64,000 nucleotides of DNA, taken from Methylobacterium sp. DB0501 (lineage in GTDB: Bacteria > Pseudomonadota > Alphaproteobacteria > Rhizobiales > Beijerinckiaceae). The number at the start of each line of letters is the position of its first letter. Position 1 is the first letter of the stretch. Made by a program: the position numbers and the translations under genes. The notes below the pieces were generated by a model. That model was given only the letters and a program-made list of their open reading frames with translations. It ran no database searches and had not been told where the DNA came from. The stretch is from contig NZ_JAAKGV010000019.1 of the NCBI RefSeq assembly GCF_011043735.1, positions 62,001 through 126,000 of the forward strand, in the 5' to 3' direction. This document shows, piece after piece, positions 39,545 through 48,904 of this stretch.

Positions 39545-40255
39545 TTACGGTGGAATCGGCTCCCCGTCCCAGGCGAAGACGCGACCGGAATCGCCGGCCT
39601 GCAGCCCGTCCAGGACCCGCAGCAGGTGCGTCGCGCTCTCCTCCGGCGTGAACAGGCCCGGCCCCGGATCGGGGCGGAACGGCCGGGACAGGGCCGTCTG
39701 CACCGTGCCGGGATGCAGGCCCGCGACGATCAGCCCGGGATGGGTGCGCGCCGTCTCGATGGCCAGCGTGCGCAGGATCTGGTTGAGCGCCGCCTTCGAG
39801 GCCCGGTAGGCGTACCAGCCGCCGAGGCGGTTGTCGCCGATCGAACCGACCCGGGCCGAGAGGGCGGCGAAGACGGAGCGTTCCTTGCGCGGCATCAGCG
39901 GCAGGACGTGCTTGGCGACCAGGGCGGGACCGAGGGCGTTGACGGAGAAGACCGTGGCCATCGCGGCGGGGTCCAGGGTGCGGAGCGCCTTCTCCGGGGC
40001 GATGCCCGGCCCGTGCAGGATGCCGCTGGCGACGATCACCAGCCCGACCGGCCCGGCCTCCCCGACGCGCCCGGCCACCGCCGCGACGGAGGCCTCGTCG
40101 GTAACGTCGACGGGCAGGCAGCGGACGGGGTCGGGGTGGGACGTGCCCGCGCGCGACAGGGCGAACACCGTCTCGTAGGCTCCCCCCGCCGCGAGTGCGG
40201 CGACGAGGGCGCGGCCGACCCCGCCCGAGGCTCCGACGACGACCGCGATGCTCAT
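39545..40255 (-). CDS. Short-chain dehydrogenase/reductase
   Basis: The 236-residue protein starts MSIAVVVGASGGVGRALVAA with the GASGGVGRAL nucleotide-binding motif, LVIVASGIL for the second strand, and the catalytic Ser/Tyr/Lys set, including YAYRASKAALNQILRTL (YxxxK). It resembles CsgA/SDR proteins of unknown substrate. The start at 40255 matches the family; the 84-residue upstream extension does not. It is convergent with murJ; the DCC-family gene upstream on the same strand may be co-transcribed. Confidence 0.85.
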   Translation of the reverse strand: MSIAVVVGASGGVGRALVAALAAGGAYETVFALSRAGTSHPDPVRCLPVDVTDEASVAAVAGRVGEAGPVGLVIVASGILHGPGIAPEKALRTLDPAAMATVFSVNALGPALVAKHVLPLMPRKERSVFAALSARVGSIGDNRLGGWYAYRASKAALNQILRTLAIETARTHPGLIVAGLHPGTVQTALSRPFRPDPGPGLFTPEESATHLLRVLDGLQAGDSGRVFAWDGEPIPP

Positions 40256-40344
40256 ATCGGTCTCACCGCGCTGCTCCATGACGCACCCAGCCGTTGCCGC
40301 ACGCGCGCTGGTCGAGAAAAGGCCGCCGGCCGGCGCGGCATCGC

Positions 40345-40740
40345 TCATCGGATGCGGCCGGACAGGCGCAGGAGCCGCACCAGCCGCGGCCGGAGCGGCA
40401 GCGACAGGCGGTAGGCCGCCTCGGCCAGGGGCAGGACGGGCTGCCGGCCGAAGACCCGCAGCTCGACGAGGCGGGCGAGCCAGCGCCAGCCCGGCAGACG
40501 GCGCCACAGCCGCGCGAAGGCGGCGGCACCGGAGACGAGGCGCCCATCCGTCTCGCGGACGTGGAACCGGGCCCGGGCGGCGGGCAGGTCGAGATCCGGC
40601 CCCAGGGCGGCATCGGTCCCGAAACCGGCGAGATCGACGAAGCGGACGCGCTCCGCACCGGCCTGGCCGCGGTAATGCGCGATCTCGGTCCGGCAGAGCG
40701 GGCAGGCCCCATCGTAGTAGACGGTCAGATCCTCCCGCAT
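40345..40740 (-). CDS. DCC-family (DUF393) thiol-disulfide oxidoreductase-like protein
   Basis: The 131-residue protein starts MREDLTVYYDGACPLCRTEI. The DGxCPLCxxE motif is the family signature, and LVSGAAAFARLWRRLPGW follows. Members are thioredoxin-fold proteins near the membrane whose role is unclear. It is 89 bp upstream of the SDR gene on the same strand, with the ligase gene further on the same strand. Confidence 0.85.
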   Translation of the reverse strand: MREDLTVYYDGACPLCRTEIAHYRGQAGAERVRFVDLAGFGTDAALGPDLDLPAARARFHVRETDGRLVSGAAAFARLWRRLPGWRWLARLVELRVFGRQPVLPLAEAAYRLSLPLRPRLVRLLRLSGRIR

Positions 40741-40891
40741 CCGGGCTCCCCCCGACGATACCGCGCTGCCTCCTCAGCTATGCGCACGGGGGCGTTCGTC
40801 ACCGCGGGGCGAGCGCGCGATAAGGTCGCGCCCAAGGGTCGTCGGAGGCCGCGGGAGGCGGCGGGCACCCGGAGGACGCCCGCCGCGGAGG

Positions 40892-42520
40892 TCAGGCCGC
40901 GCCGGGCAACCGGTAATCCCGGAACTGGTCGCGGAGCGCCGTCTTCTGGATCTTGCCGGTGGCGGTGTGGGGGATGGCCTGAACCACCACCACGTCGTCG
41001 GGCATCCACCACTTGGCGATGCGCGGCGCCATGTAGGCCAGGATGTCGGCCTTGTCGGGGGTGCGCCCCTCCTTCGGCACCACGATGAGGAGCGGGCGCT
41101 CGTCCCATTTCGGGTGCTGCACGCCGATCACCGCGGCCTCGGCCACGTCGGGATGGCCGACCGCCAGGTTCTCCAGGTCGATCGAGGAGATCCACTCGCC
41201 GCCGGACTTGATCACGTCCTTCGAGCGGTCGGTGATCGCCATGTAGCCGTTGGGGTCGATGGTCGCGACGTCGCCGGTATCGAAGAAGCCGCGATCGTCG
41301 AGGATCGGCTCGTCCGAGCGAAAATAGGCTTTCGCCACCGCGAACCCCGAGACCTTGAGGCGGCCGAAGGTGGTGCCGTCCCAGGGCAGGTCGCGCCCCT
41401 CGTCGTCGGTCAGCCGGAACTCGACGCCGAAGGGGGCGTAGCCCTGCTTCATCTTGAGGTCGAGGCGGGCCTCGCCTTCGAGATGGGCGACCTCGGGCTT
41501 GAGCGAGCAATAGGAGCCGATCGGGCTCATCTCGGTCATGCCCCAGGCATGGTCGACGGTGACGCCGTATTCGCGCTCGAAGCGCTCGGTCATCGCCCGC
41601 GGGCAGGCCGAGCCGCCGATCACCACCCGCTTGAGGTGGCTGAGGCGCTTGCCCGTCGTGTCGAGGTATTGCAGCAGGCCGAGCCAGACGGTGGGCACCG
41701 CCGCCGTGACGGTGACGCCGGTGGTCTCCAGGATCTCGTGCACCGAAGCGCCGTCGAGCTTCGGGCCCGGCATGACGAGGCCGGCGCCCGACATCGGCGC
41801 CGCGAAGGAGAAGCCCCAGGCATTGGCGTGGAACAGGGGCACCACCGGCATCGCCATGTCGGTGGGCGCGAGCGCGATGAAGGCCGGGTTGTTCACCATC
41901 AGCCCCAGCAGCACGTTCGAGCGGTGCGAGTAGAGCACGCCCTTCGGCAGGCCGGTGGTACCGGAGGTGTAGCAGAGGCCTGCCGCGGTGTTCTCCTCGA
42001 AGGTCGCCCAGGCGAAGTCGTCGTCGGCCTCCGCCAGCCAGTCCTCGTAGGCGACGGCGTTGCGCAAGGCGGTCTGCGGCATGTGGGCGCCGTCGGTGAG
42101 GACGACGTAGCGCTCGACCGTCGGCAGCTTGTCGGCCAGGCGCTCGACCAGCGGCACGAAGGTCAGGTCGAGGAAGAGGATCCGGTCCTCGGCGTGGTTG
42201 ATGATGTAGGCGATCTGGTCTTCGAACAGCCGCGGGTTGACCGTGTGGTAGATCGCCCCGATGCCGGTGATGCCGTACCAGGTCTCGAGGTGGCGCCAGG
42301 TGTTCCAGGCCAGCGTCGCGATCCGGTCGCCGAGGCGGATGCCGTCGGCGGCGAGGCGCTTCGACAGGCGCAAGGAGCGCTGGCGCACCGCGGCGTAGTC
42401 GGTCCGGTGCATCGGCCCTTCGACCGAGCGCGAGATGACCGGGCGGGCGCCGTGCTGCACGGCGGCGTAGTCGATGACGCGGTGGATCAGCAGGGGCCAG
42501 TCCTGCATCAGGCCGAGCAT
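40892..42520 (-). CDS. Medium/long-chain acyl-CoA ligase
   Basis: The 542-residue enzyme starts MLGLMQDWPLLIHRVIDYAA. It activates carboxylic acids to CoA thioesters with ATP. Motifs: LCYTSGTTGLPKGVLYSHRS (AMP-binding P-loop), AWGMTEMSPIGSY, FFDTGDVATIDPNGYMAITD and the C-terminal catalytic Lys (PHTATGKIQKTALRD). Its closest recalled relatives are fatty-acid and methylthiopropionate ligases (AlkK/DmdB-like). A divergent MarR gene (42687) suggests inducer-controlled expression. The 12-residue upstream start at 42556 is less likely. Confidence 0.9.
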   Translation of the reverse strand: MLGLMQDWPLLIHRVIDYAAVQHGARPVISRSVEGPMHRTDYAAVRQRSLRLSKRLAADGIRLGDRIATLAWNTWRHLETWYGITGIGAIYHTVNPRLFEDQIAYIINHAEDRILFLDLTFVPLVERLADKLPTVERYVVLTDGAHMPQTALRNAVAYEDWLAEADDDFAWATFEENTAAGLCYTSGTTGLPKGVLYSHRSNVLLGLMVNNPAFIALAPTDMAMPVVPLFHANAWGFSFAAPMSGAGLVMPGPKLDGASVHEILETTGVTVTAAVPTVWLGLLQYLDTTGKRLSHLKRVVIGGSACPRAMTERFEREYGVTVDHAWGMTEMSPIGSYCSLKPEVAHLEGEARLDLKMKQGYAPFGVEFRLTDDEGRDLPWDGTTFGRLKVSGFAVAKAYFRSDEPILDDRGFFDTGDVATIDPNGYMAITDRSKDVIKSGGEWISSIDLENLAVGHPDVAEAAVIGVQHPKWDERPLLIVVPKEGRTPDKADILAYMAPRIAKWWMPDDVVVVQAIPHTATGKIQKTALRDQFRDYRLPGAA

Positions 42521-42686
42521 GGCGTGTCGTCCTTCCCGTGATGGAGCCGCGCTCATGGCGCAGCCCTCGGTCGCCGGGGCCTCGCGAGCCCGCGGTCTGA
42601 GGGTGTCAGCTTATGGCAGCGGTGGAAGGGCGGCTAGAGTGCGCAGGGGCGTGGCGCCGAGATAGTTCTGATGTAAACTATCCGCC

Positions 42687-43151
42687 ATGACGGCATCCTC
42701 GCGCGCCCATCCCACGGCTGAGGCCGACCCGCTGCGGGTCTGGTTCCGCTTCCTCCGCCTGCACCGGCGCGTCTCGGCCGCGGTGGCGGCGGAACTGAAG
42801 ACGGTGGGGCTGTCGATCCCGCAATTCGACGTGCTCTCGACCCTGTCCGAGCGCGAGGGCCTGACCCAGCAGGACCTCGCCGAGCGGCTCTACGTCACCA
42901 AGGGCAACGTCTCGGGCCTAATCGACCGGCTGGTCGAGGCGGGGATGGTCGAGCGGCGCCCGATCCCGGGCGACCGGCGCTCGCACGCCCTGCACCTGAC
43001 CGAGGCCGGGCTGGCGCTCGCCCGCTCCGGCATCGCCACGCAGCAGGGCTACGTCGCCCGCACCCTCGGCCGGCTGCCGCCCGGCGACGTGGCCGAGCTG
43101 GAGCGGGTGGTGCTGGCCTGGCGCGACGCGGCCCGGGCCGACGGCGGCTGA
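42687..43151 (+). CDS. MarR-family transcriptional regulator
   Basis: The 154-residue protein contains FRFLRLHRRVSAAVAAELKT, the winged HTH (EREGLTQQDLAERLYVTKGN, VSGLIDRLVEAGMVERRPIP, GDRRSHALHLTEAG) and a C-terminal dimerisation helix. MarR dimers bind palindromic operators and are released by small phenolic or acyl ligands. It is divergent from the acyl-CoA ligase across 166 bp and probably represses it. Confidence 0.9.
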   Translation: MTASSRAHPTAEADPLRVWFRFLRLHRRVSAAVAAELKTVGLSIPQFDVLSTLSEREGLTQQDLAERLYVTKGNVSGLIDRLVEAGMVERRPIPGDRRSHALHLTEAGLALARSGIATQQGYVARTLGRLPPGDVAELERVVLAWRDAARADGG

Positions 43152-43161
43152 ACCCGCCGCC

Positions 43162-43698
43162 CTACGTCACCGCCCGCTTCTCCACGTCGAGGACGACGCC
43201 GTTCGGCGTCATCCGCTCGCGGGCGACGAGCCGGTCGCCGGGCAGGAAGATGCCGAGCGGCACGTCCCGGTCCGGCAGCACCACGGTGGCGCTGCGGTTG
43301 ACGAAGACCAGCACGTGCCGACGCTGCGGGATCGACGCCACGGCCCAGCGCTTGAGCTGGCCGTAATACGGCTCCTTGCGCCAGATCGCGGGCTGGCTCG
43401 GATCGACCTGGACGTGAAGGAAACGCGTCGTCGGGTCGATGCTCAGAACCATCTTGGCCTTGTCGGGCTTCCATTCCGGCCCGATCCAGCCCTCCGTCAT
43501 CCAGAGGCAGTGGAAGGCGCGGCAATGGCCGGGCCGGGTCTCGTGGATGCCGCAGCCGCGGCCGGGCTTGGCGTGGCGGCACCACTCGCCGGCCACGCTC
43601 TCGACGGCCGGCACGTCGTAGACCTTGCAGCACAGGGTGCAGGCGCCGCAGGCGCGGCCGGGCGCAGGCGTCGAAACGAGTTCAGCGGGGTCGAGCAT
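43162..43698 (-). CDS. YkgJ-family cysteine-cluster protein
   Basis: The 178-residue protein has ACGACTLCCKVYDV (CxxCxxCC) and EWCRHAKPGRGCGIHETRPG, then HCRAFHC, the eight-cysteine pattern of YkgJ-type zinc/iron chelating proteins. The C-terminal half is beta-rich. Such proteins may assemble or hold metals; the activity is unproven. It is convergent with the MarR gene. Confidence 0.85.
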   Translation of the reverse strand: MLDPAELVSTPAPGRACGACTLCCKVYDVPAVESVAGEWCRHAKPGRGCGIHETRPGHCRAFHCLWMTEGWIGPEWKPDKAKMVLSIDPTTRFLHVQVDPSQPAIWRKEPYYGQLKRWAVASIPQRRHVLVFVNRSATVVLPDRDVPLGIFLPGDRLVARERMTPNGVVLDVEKRAVT

Positions 43699-43852
43699 GC
43701 GCGTCGGTCTGACCAGGATTGTGCGGGCGGTCCGCGAGGACGGCCCGGGTTGTGCGTCGGCATCGCGCCGCTAGTGTGACGGCGCAAGCGAATTCTGCTC
43801 CGTGCGGTCCAGGGGCCTGTTCGGCCCCGTCCATGAGAAAGCAAAAGCGACG

Positions 43853-45235
43853 ATGCTCTCGAACCTCGCCACCCGCGACGTCGAAACCCTGATCCACCCC
43901 TACACCAACCTGGCGGCCTTCCGGCAGACCGGGCCGCTGGTGCTGGAGCGCGGCCACGGCGTCTGGGTCTACGACACCGACGGCCGGCCCTATCTCGAGG
44001 GCATGGCCGGCCTGTGGTGCACGGCGCTCGGCTATTCCAACGAGGAGCTGGTCGAGGCCGCCCGCGAGCAGATGGCGCGGCTGCCCTTCACCCACCTGTT
44101 CTCCGGCCGCAGCCACGACCCGGCGATCGAGCTGGCCGAGACCCTGAAGGAGCTGGCGCCGATCCCGGTCTCGAAGGTGTTCTTCACCTCCTCGGGCTCG
44201 GAGGCCAACGACACCCAGGTCAAGCTGACCTGGTACCTCAACAACGCGCTCGGCCGGCCGCAGAAGAAGAAGATCATCGGCCGGCAAAAGGGCTATCACG
44301 GCGTCACCGTGGCGTCGGCCTCGCTCACCGGCCTCACCGCCAACCACGCCGACTGGGACCTGCCGCTGCCGGGCTTCCTGCACGCCGCCTGCCCGCACCA
44401 TTACCGCGGCGCGCATCCCGGCGAGAGCGAGGAGGCCTACTCAGTACGGCTCGCCGCCGAGCTGGAGGAGATGATCCTGCGCGAGGGCCCGGAGACCGTC
44501 GCGGCCTTCATCGCCGAGCCGGTGATGGGCGCGGGCGGCGCCATCGTGCCGCCGACGGGGTACTTTGCCGCCATCGAGCCGGTGCTCGCCCGCTACGACG
44601 TGCGGCTGATCGCCGACGAGGTGATCTGCGGCTTTGGCCGGCTCGGCACCTGGTTCGGCTCCGAGGCCATGGGCATGAAGCCCCACAGCCTGTCCTTCGC
44701 CAAGGCGCTGACCTCGGCCTACATGCCGCTCGGCGGCGTCACGGTCGACGAGACTTTGTACCAGGCGATGCAGGACCAGAGCCGCAAGATCGGCACCTTC
44801 GGCCACGGCACCACCTATTCGGGCCACCCGGTGGCGAGCGCGGTGGCGTTGAAGACCATCGAGATCTACAAGCGCGACAAGATCATCGAAGGCGCGGCCG
44901 AGAAGGCGCCGCACTTCCAGCGCCGCCTGTCGGCCCTGGAGGAGCACCCGCTCGTCGGCGAGGCCAAGGGGCTCGGCCTGATCGGCGGCCTCGAGATCGT
45001 CGCCGACAAGGCGACGAAGCGCCAGTACGACCCGAAGGCCGGTGTGGCCGCCCGCTGCGTCGCCTTCGCGCAGGAGGAGGGCCTGATCGTCCGCTTCCTC
45101 ACCGGCGACCGCGTCGCGGTCTGCCCGCCCCTGGTGATCCGCCCGGACGAGATCGACACCCTGTTCGACCGGCTCGGCACCGCGCTCGATCGCACGCACG
45201 CCTGGATCCGCGAGCAGGGCCTGACGGCCGCGTAA
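43853..45235 (+). CDS. Class III (omega-amino acid) aminotransferase
   Basis: The 460-residue PLP enzyme starts MLSNLATRDVETLIHPYTNL. Motifs: GVWVYDTDGRPYLEGMAGLW, FFTSSGSEANDTQVKL (PLP phosphate), LIADEVICGFGRLGTWFG (Asp contacting the pyridine N) and SFAKALTSAYMPLGG with the Schiff-base Lys near residue 284. The family moves amino groups from omega-amino acids, beta-alanine or polyamines to pyruvate or 2-oxoglutarate. The ATG at 43853 matches the family start; an upstream CTG/GTG region does not. Confidence 0.9.
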   Translation: MLSNLATRDVETLIHPYTNLAAFRQTGPLVLERGHGVWVYDTDGRPYLEGMAGLWCTALGYSNEELVEAAREQMARLPFTHLFSGRSHDPAIELAETLKELAPIPVSKVFFTSSGSEANDTQVKLTWYLNNALGRPQKKKIIGRQKGYHGVTVASASLTGLTANHADWDLPLPGFLHAACPHHYRGAHPGESEEAYSVRLAAELEEMILREGPETVAAFIAEPVMGAGGAIVPPTGYFAAIEPVLARYDVRLIADEVICGFGRLGTWFGSEAMGMKPHSLSFAKALTSAYMPLGGVTVDETLYQAMQDQSRKIGTFGHGTTYSGHPVASAVALKTIEIYKRDKIIEGAAEKAPHFQRRLSALEEHPLVGEAKGLGLIGGLEIVADKATKRQYDPKAGVAARCVAFAQEEGLIVRFLTGDRVAVCPPLVIRPDEIDTLFDRLGTALDRTHAWIREQGLTAA

Positions 45236-45649
45236 AAAACGCTTACGGACGATGGAGAGGCCGCCACCCCGGCGGCCTCGGCCAACCAGTCTAGACCGAA
45301 CACAATCCAGAGGCAGGCAATACGAAAACTTGGCGCCGTGAATGACGCTCGGTCAGAATACAGCGCCGACGATCTGACGAGGATCGGACGCCGTCCAGCA
45401 TTCGGATCTCACCGTTACACGCCAACAGGGTGCCGGACTCGGAGAGATCTGGAGCAACCGGACTAACCGTTTGTCCAGTCACATCGTTTTGTGATTTTTT
45501 GCGTCAGGCCGCCGTGCCGCACCCGGTGCAAATCACCCTGTCAGCCCCTGGCACCCAATACGGTAACTGAGATGTGGCCGTACCTTCAGTTTTTTTTAAT
45601 ACTAAGCGCCCAATTTTGAACCAAATTCGCCCACCAAGGAAATGGCGAC
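45236..45649. other. Intergenic stretch with a hairpin after the aminotransferase
   Basis: A perfect nine-bp stem (GAGGCCGCC/GGCGGCCTC, loop ACCCC, 45257-45279) follows the aminotransferase stop but has no T-run. Beyond it the DNA is moderately AT-rich (TTGTGATTTTTTGCG; TTTTTTTTAATAC) and should carry the chemoreceptor promoter. No gene is recognised. Confidence 0.45.
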
Positions 45650-47110
45650 ATGTTTCGGAAGCACCGTGAGAGCTTGTCGGAAGCGACATTGCAGGCCCTC
45701 AACAAGTCTCTTGCCATCATCGAGTTTAATCTCGACGGCACGGTGATCCAGGCCAACGCCAACTTCCTCAACCTGCTCGATTACCGGCTCGACGAGATCG
45801 TCGGCAAGCATCACCGCATGTTCCTCGACAAGGAGGCGGCGGCCTCGCCCGATTACGCGGTGTTCTGGGACAAGCTGCGTGCGGGCGAGTTCTTCGCCGA
45901 CGAGTTCCTGCGCTTCGGCAAGAACCGCAAGCGCGTCTGGCTCGAGGCGACCTACAACCCGGTGCTCGACGCCGCCGGCAAGCCGGTCAAGGTGGTCAAG
46001 CTCGCCGCCGACATCACCAAGAAGAAGAACGAGATCAGCCGTCTGCTGACGATGATCGAGGGGATGCCGGTCGCGGTGATGACCGCCGACCCGCACAACG
46101 AATTCCGCATCGACTACATGAACGGCGCCTCGCGCCGGACCCTCGGCCCGCTGGCGCAGTACCTGCCGGTCGCGACGGACCTGATGGTCGGAACCTCCAT
46201 CGACGTCTTCCACAAGAACCCGTCGCACCAGCGCCGGATGCTGGCCGATGCGAGCCGGCTGCCGCACCGGACCAAGATCAAGCTCGGTCCGGAAACGCTC
46301 GACCTCCAGGTCTCGGCGATCATGGGGCCGGACGGCACCTATATCGGGCCGATGCTGACTTGGTCGGTGGTGACCGCGCAGGTGAACATGGCCTCCGACG
46401 TGTCGCAGGTGGTCGGCGCCATGAGCAGCGCGGTGGAGGAAATGCGGTTGTCCGCCAACGGCCTCGGCCAGTCGGCCGATGAGGCGCGCGACCGCGCCGC
46501 GACGGTGGCGGCGGGCTCGGAGGAGATGACCGCCTCGATCCAGGAAATCTCGGGCCAGGTCGGCCGGGTCTCCGAGCGAGCCCAGCAGATCGCCGCTCAG
46601 GCCGAGGCGACCGACGCCACGGTGCGCAGCCTCTCGGCCAAGGCCCGCGAGGTCGATTCGGTCGTCGGCATGATCTCGACCATCGCCGACCAGACCAACC
46701 TGCTGGCGCTGAACGCGACGATCGAGGCGGCCCGGGCCGGCGCAGCGGGGCGCGGCTTCGCGGTCGTCGCCGCCGAGGTCAAGGAACTGGCCGGCCAGAC
46801 CGCCAAGGCCACCGGCGAGATCACCCAGCGCATCGGCGACATCCAGGGCGCGACCGGCGAGGCGGTGGCGGCGATCGCCACGATCAGCAACGCGGTGGCG
46901 GAGCTGTCACGGCTGACGCTGGCCATCGCCAGCGCCGTCGAGCAGCAGGCCGCCTCGACGCAGGAAGTGTCGTCGAACATCCTGGCGGTGTCGGACGCCG
47001 CGAGCGCCACCGGCCGGATCGCCGAGAGCGTCCGGGCGGTGTCGGAGAGCCTCGCCGGGCATTCGAGCGGGCTGACGGGAAGCGTGGAGAAGTTTTTGAA
47101 AGCGGGGTGA
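45650..47110 (+). CDS. Cytosolic PAS-domain methyl-accepting chemotaxis protein
   Basis: The 486-residue receptor starts MFRKHRESLSEATLQALNKS. It has a PAS domain (about residues 14-125, with VIQANANFLNLLDYRLDEIV and FFADEFLRFGKNRKRVWLEA), a second PAS-like domain (residues 130-235), and a C-terminal signalling domain (after 250) with the conserved hairpin tip IADQTNLLALNATIEAARAG. No transmembrane helices are present, so it senses an internal signal such as redox state. It should couple through CheA/CheW to the flagellar motor, whose genes are at the right end of the window. Confidence 0.9.
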   Translation: MFRKHRESLSEATLQALNKSLAIIEFNLDGTVIQANANFLNLLDYRLDEIVGKHHRMFLDKEAAASPDYAVFWDKLRAGEFFADEFLRFGKNRKRVWLEATYNPVLDAAGKPVKVVKLAADITKKKNEISRLLTMIEGMPVAVMTADPHNEFRIDYMNGASRRTLGPLAQYLPVATDLMVGTSIDVFHKNPSHQRRMLADASRLPHRTKIKLGPETLDLQVSAIMGPDGTYIGPMLTWSVVTAQVNMASDVSQVVGAMSSAVEEMRLSANGLGQSADEARDRAATVAAGSEEMTASIQEISGQVGRVSERAQQIAAQAEATDATVRSLSAKAREVDSVVGMISTIADQTNLLALNATIEAARAGAAGRGFAVVAAEVKELAGQTAKATGEITQRIGDIQGATGEAVAAIATISNAVAELSRLTLAIASAVEQQAASTQEVSSNILAVSDAASATGRIAESVRAVSESLAGHSSGLTGSVEKFLKAG

Positions 47111-47172
47111 CGCCGAACGGGCGGCGACACCCGAACAGGGCGGCGGAGCCGGGCTCCGCCGCCCCGTTCCCG

Positions 47173-48705
47173 TTACAACGGGATGTTGTCGTGCTTCTTC
47201 CAGGGCTGCTCGCTCTCCTTGGTGCGCAGCATGGCGAGCGCCCGGGCGATGCGCCGCCGCGTCGAATGCGGCATGATCACCTCGTCGATGTAGCCGCGCT
47301 CGGCCGCCACGAACGGCGACATGAAGCGCTCCTCGTACTCGCTGGTGCGCGCCGCGATCTTCTCCGGATCGCCGAGGTCCTGGCGGAAGATGATCTCGAC
47401 CGCGCCCTTGGCGCCCATCACGGCGATCTGCGCGGTGGGCCAGGCGTAGTTCACGTCGCCGCCGACATGCTTGGAGGCCATCACGTCGTAGGCGCCGCCG
47501 AAGGCCTTGCGGGTGATGACGGTGACGAGCGGCACCGTCGCCTGGCTGTAGGCGAAGAGCAGCTTCGCGCCGTGCTTGATCAGGCCGCCATATTCCTGCG
47601 CGGTGCCCGGCAGGAAGCCCGGCACGTCGACGAAGGTCACGATCGGGATCGAGAACGCGTCGCAGAAGCGCACGAAGCGCGCGGCCTTGCGCGAGGCGTC
47701 GGAGTCGAGCACGCCGGCCAGCACCATCGGCTGGTTGGCCACGAAGCCGACGGTGCGGCCCTCGATCCGGGCAAAGCCCGTGATGATGTTGCGGGCATAC
47801 GCCGCCTGGATCTCGAAGAAGTCGCCCTCGTCGACGACCCGCCGGATCAGCTCGCCCATGTCGTAGGGCTTGTTCGGGTTGTCGGGGATCAGGGTGTCGA
47901 GGCTGCGGTCGAGGCGGGAGGGATCGTCGAAGCTCTCGAGCTCCGGCACGCCGGCCTGGTTGTTGGCCGGCAGGAAGTCCATCAGGCGCCGGATCTGCAG
48001 CAGCGCCTCGACGTCGTTCTCGTAGGAGCCGTCGGCGATCGACGACTTCGAGGTGTGGACCTTGGCGCCGCCGAGCTCTTCCGCCGTCACCACCTCGTTG
48101 GTGACGGTCTTCACCACGTCCGGGCCGGTCACGAACATGTAGCTCGTGTCGCGCACCATGAAGATGAAGTCGGTCATTGCCGGCGAGTAGACGTCGCCGC
48201 CCGCGCACGGCCCCATGATGACCGAGATCTGCGGGATCACGCCGGACGCCGTGACGTTGCGCTTGAACACCTCGCCGTAGCCGCCGAGCGCCGCGACGCC
48301 CTCCTGGATGCGGGCGCCGCCGGCATCGAAGATGCCGATGATCGGGGCGCGCATCTTGAGCGCCATGTCCTGGACCTTGATGATCTTCTGGGCGTGCGCC
48401 TCGGAGAGCGAACCGCCGAAGACCGTGAAGTCCTTGGAGAACACGAAGACGGCACGGCCGTTGATGGTGCCCCAGCCGGTGATGACGCCGTCGCCCGGGA
48501 TCTTCTGCTTCTCCATCCCGAAATCGTTCGAGCGGTGCTGCACGAACATGTCGAATTCCTCGAACGACCCGGAGTCGAGGAGGAGCTCGATGCGCTCGCG
48601 CGCCGTCAGCTTGCCGCGCTTGTGCTGCGCCGCCACCCGGCTCTCGCCGCCGCCGACCCGGGCCTGCGCGCGCCGCTGGTCGAGCCGTTCGAGGATGTCC
48701 TTCAT
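47173..48705 (-). CDS. pccB: Propionyl-CoA carboxylase, carboxyltransferase (beta) subunit
   Basis: It transfers CO2 from biotin to propionyl-CoA, giving methylmalonyl-CoA for the ethylmalonyl-CoA and related pathways. The 510-residue protein starts MKDILERLDQRRAQARVGGG; motifs include DAGGARIQEGVAALGGYGEV, VIMGPCAGGDVYSPAMTDF (oxyanion loops), and VDVPGFLPGTAQEYGGLIKH. The length is typical. The biotin subunit is not in the window. An in-frame ATG four residues earlier (48717) is possible. It ends close to the chemoreceptor stop, convergent. Confidence 0.95.
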   Translation of the reverse strand: MKDILERLDQRRAQARVGGGESRVAAQHKRGKLTARERIELLLDSGSFEEFDMFVQHRSNDFGMEKQKIPGDGVITGWGTINGRAVFVFSKDFTVFGGSLSEAHAQKIIKVQDMALKMRAPIIGIFDAGGARIQEGVAALGGYGEVFKRNVTASGVIPQISVIMGPCAGGDVYSPAMTDFIFMVRDTSYMFVTGPDVVKTVTNEVVTAEELGGAKVHTSKSSIADGSYENDVEALLQIRRLMDFLPANNQAGVPELESFDDPSRLDRSLDTLIPDNPNKPYDMGELIRRVVDEGDFFEIQAAYARNIITGFARIEGRTVGFVANQPMVLAGVLDSDASRKAARFVRFCDAFSIPIVTFVDVPGFLPGTAQEYGGLIKHGAKLLFAYSQATVPLVTVITRKAFGGAYDVMASKHVGGDVNYAWPTAQIAVMGAKGAVEIIFRQDLGDPEKIAARTSEYEERFMSPFVAAERGYIDEVIMPHSTRRRIARALAMLRTKESEQPWKKHDNIPL

Positions 48706-48843
48706 GCTGTCGCCCATTCCTGAAGAAGAGTCGCGCGCCCGCCGGGAGGCTTGACCGTGCCTGCGGCCTTAGCATGCGCCGGGGCGCGGCGAAAACTCGG
48801 TCTTTTTGGGCGAGGCACAGGTCGCTGCGGGACCTGAACGCGA

Positions 48844-48881
48844 AGGGCCGCGCCCTCCCCTCGCGGGGGTGGCGCGGCCCT
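48844..48881 (-). terminator. Hairpin downstream of rfbA
   Basis: AGGGCCGCGCC and GGCGCGGCCCT form an 11-bp stem about 25 bp past the rfbA stop on the minus strand. There is no long T-run, so it may be a partial terminator or an RNA-stabilising stem. Confidence 0.5.
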
Positions 48882-48904
48882 CGATCCGAGAACCGATGAA
48901 CGGA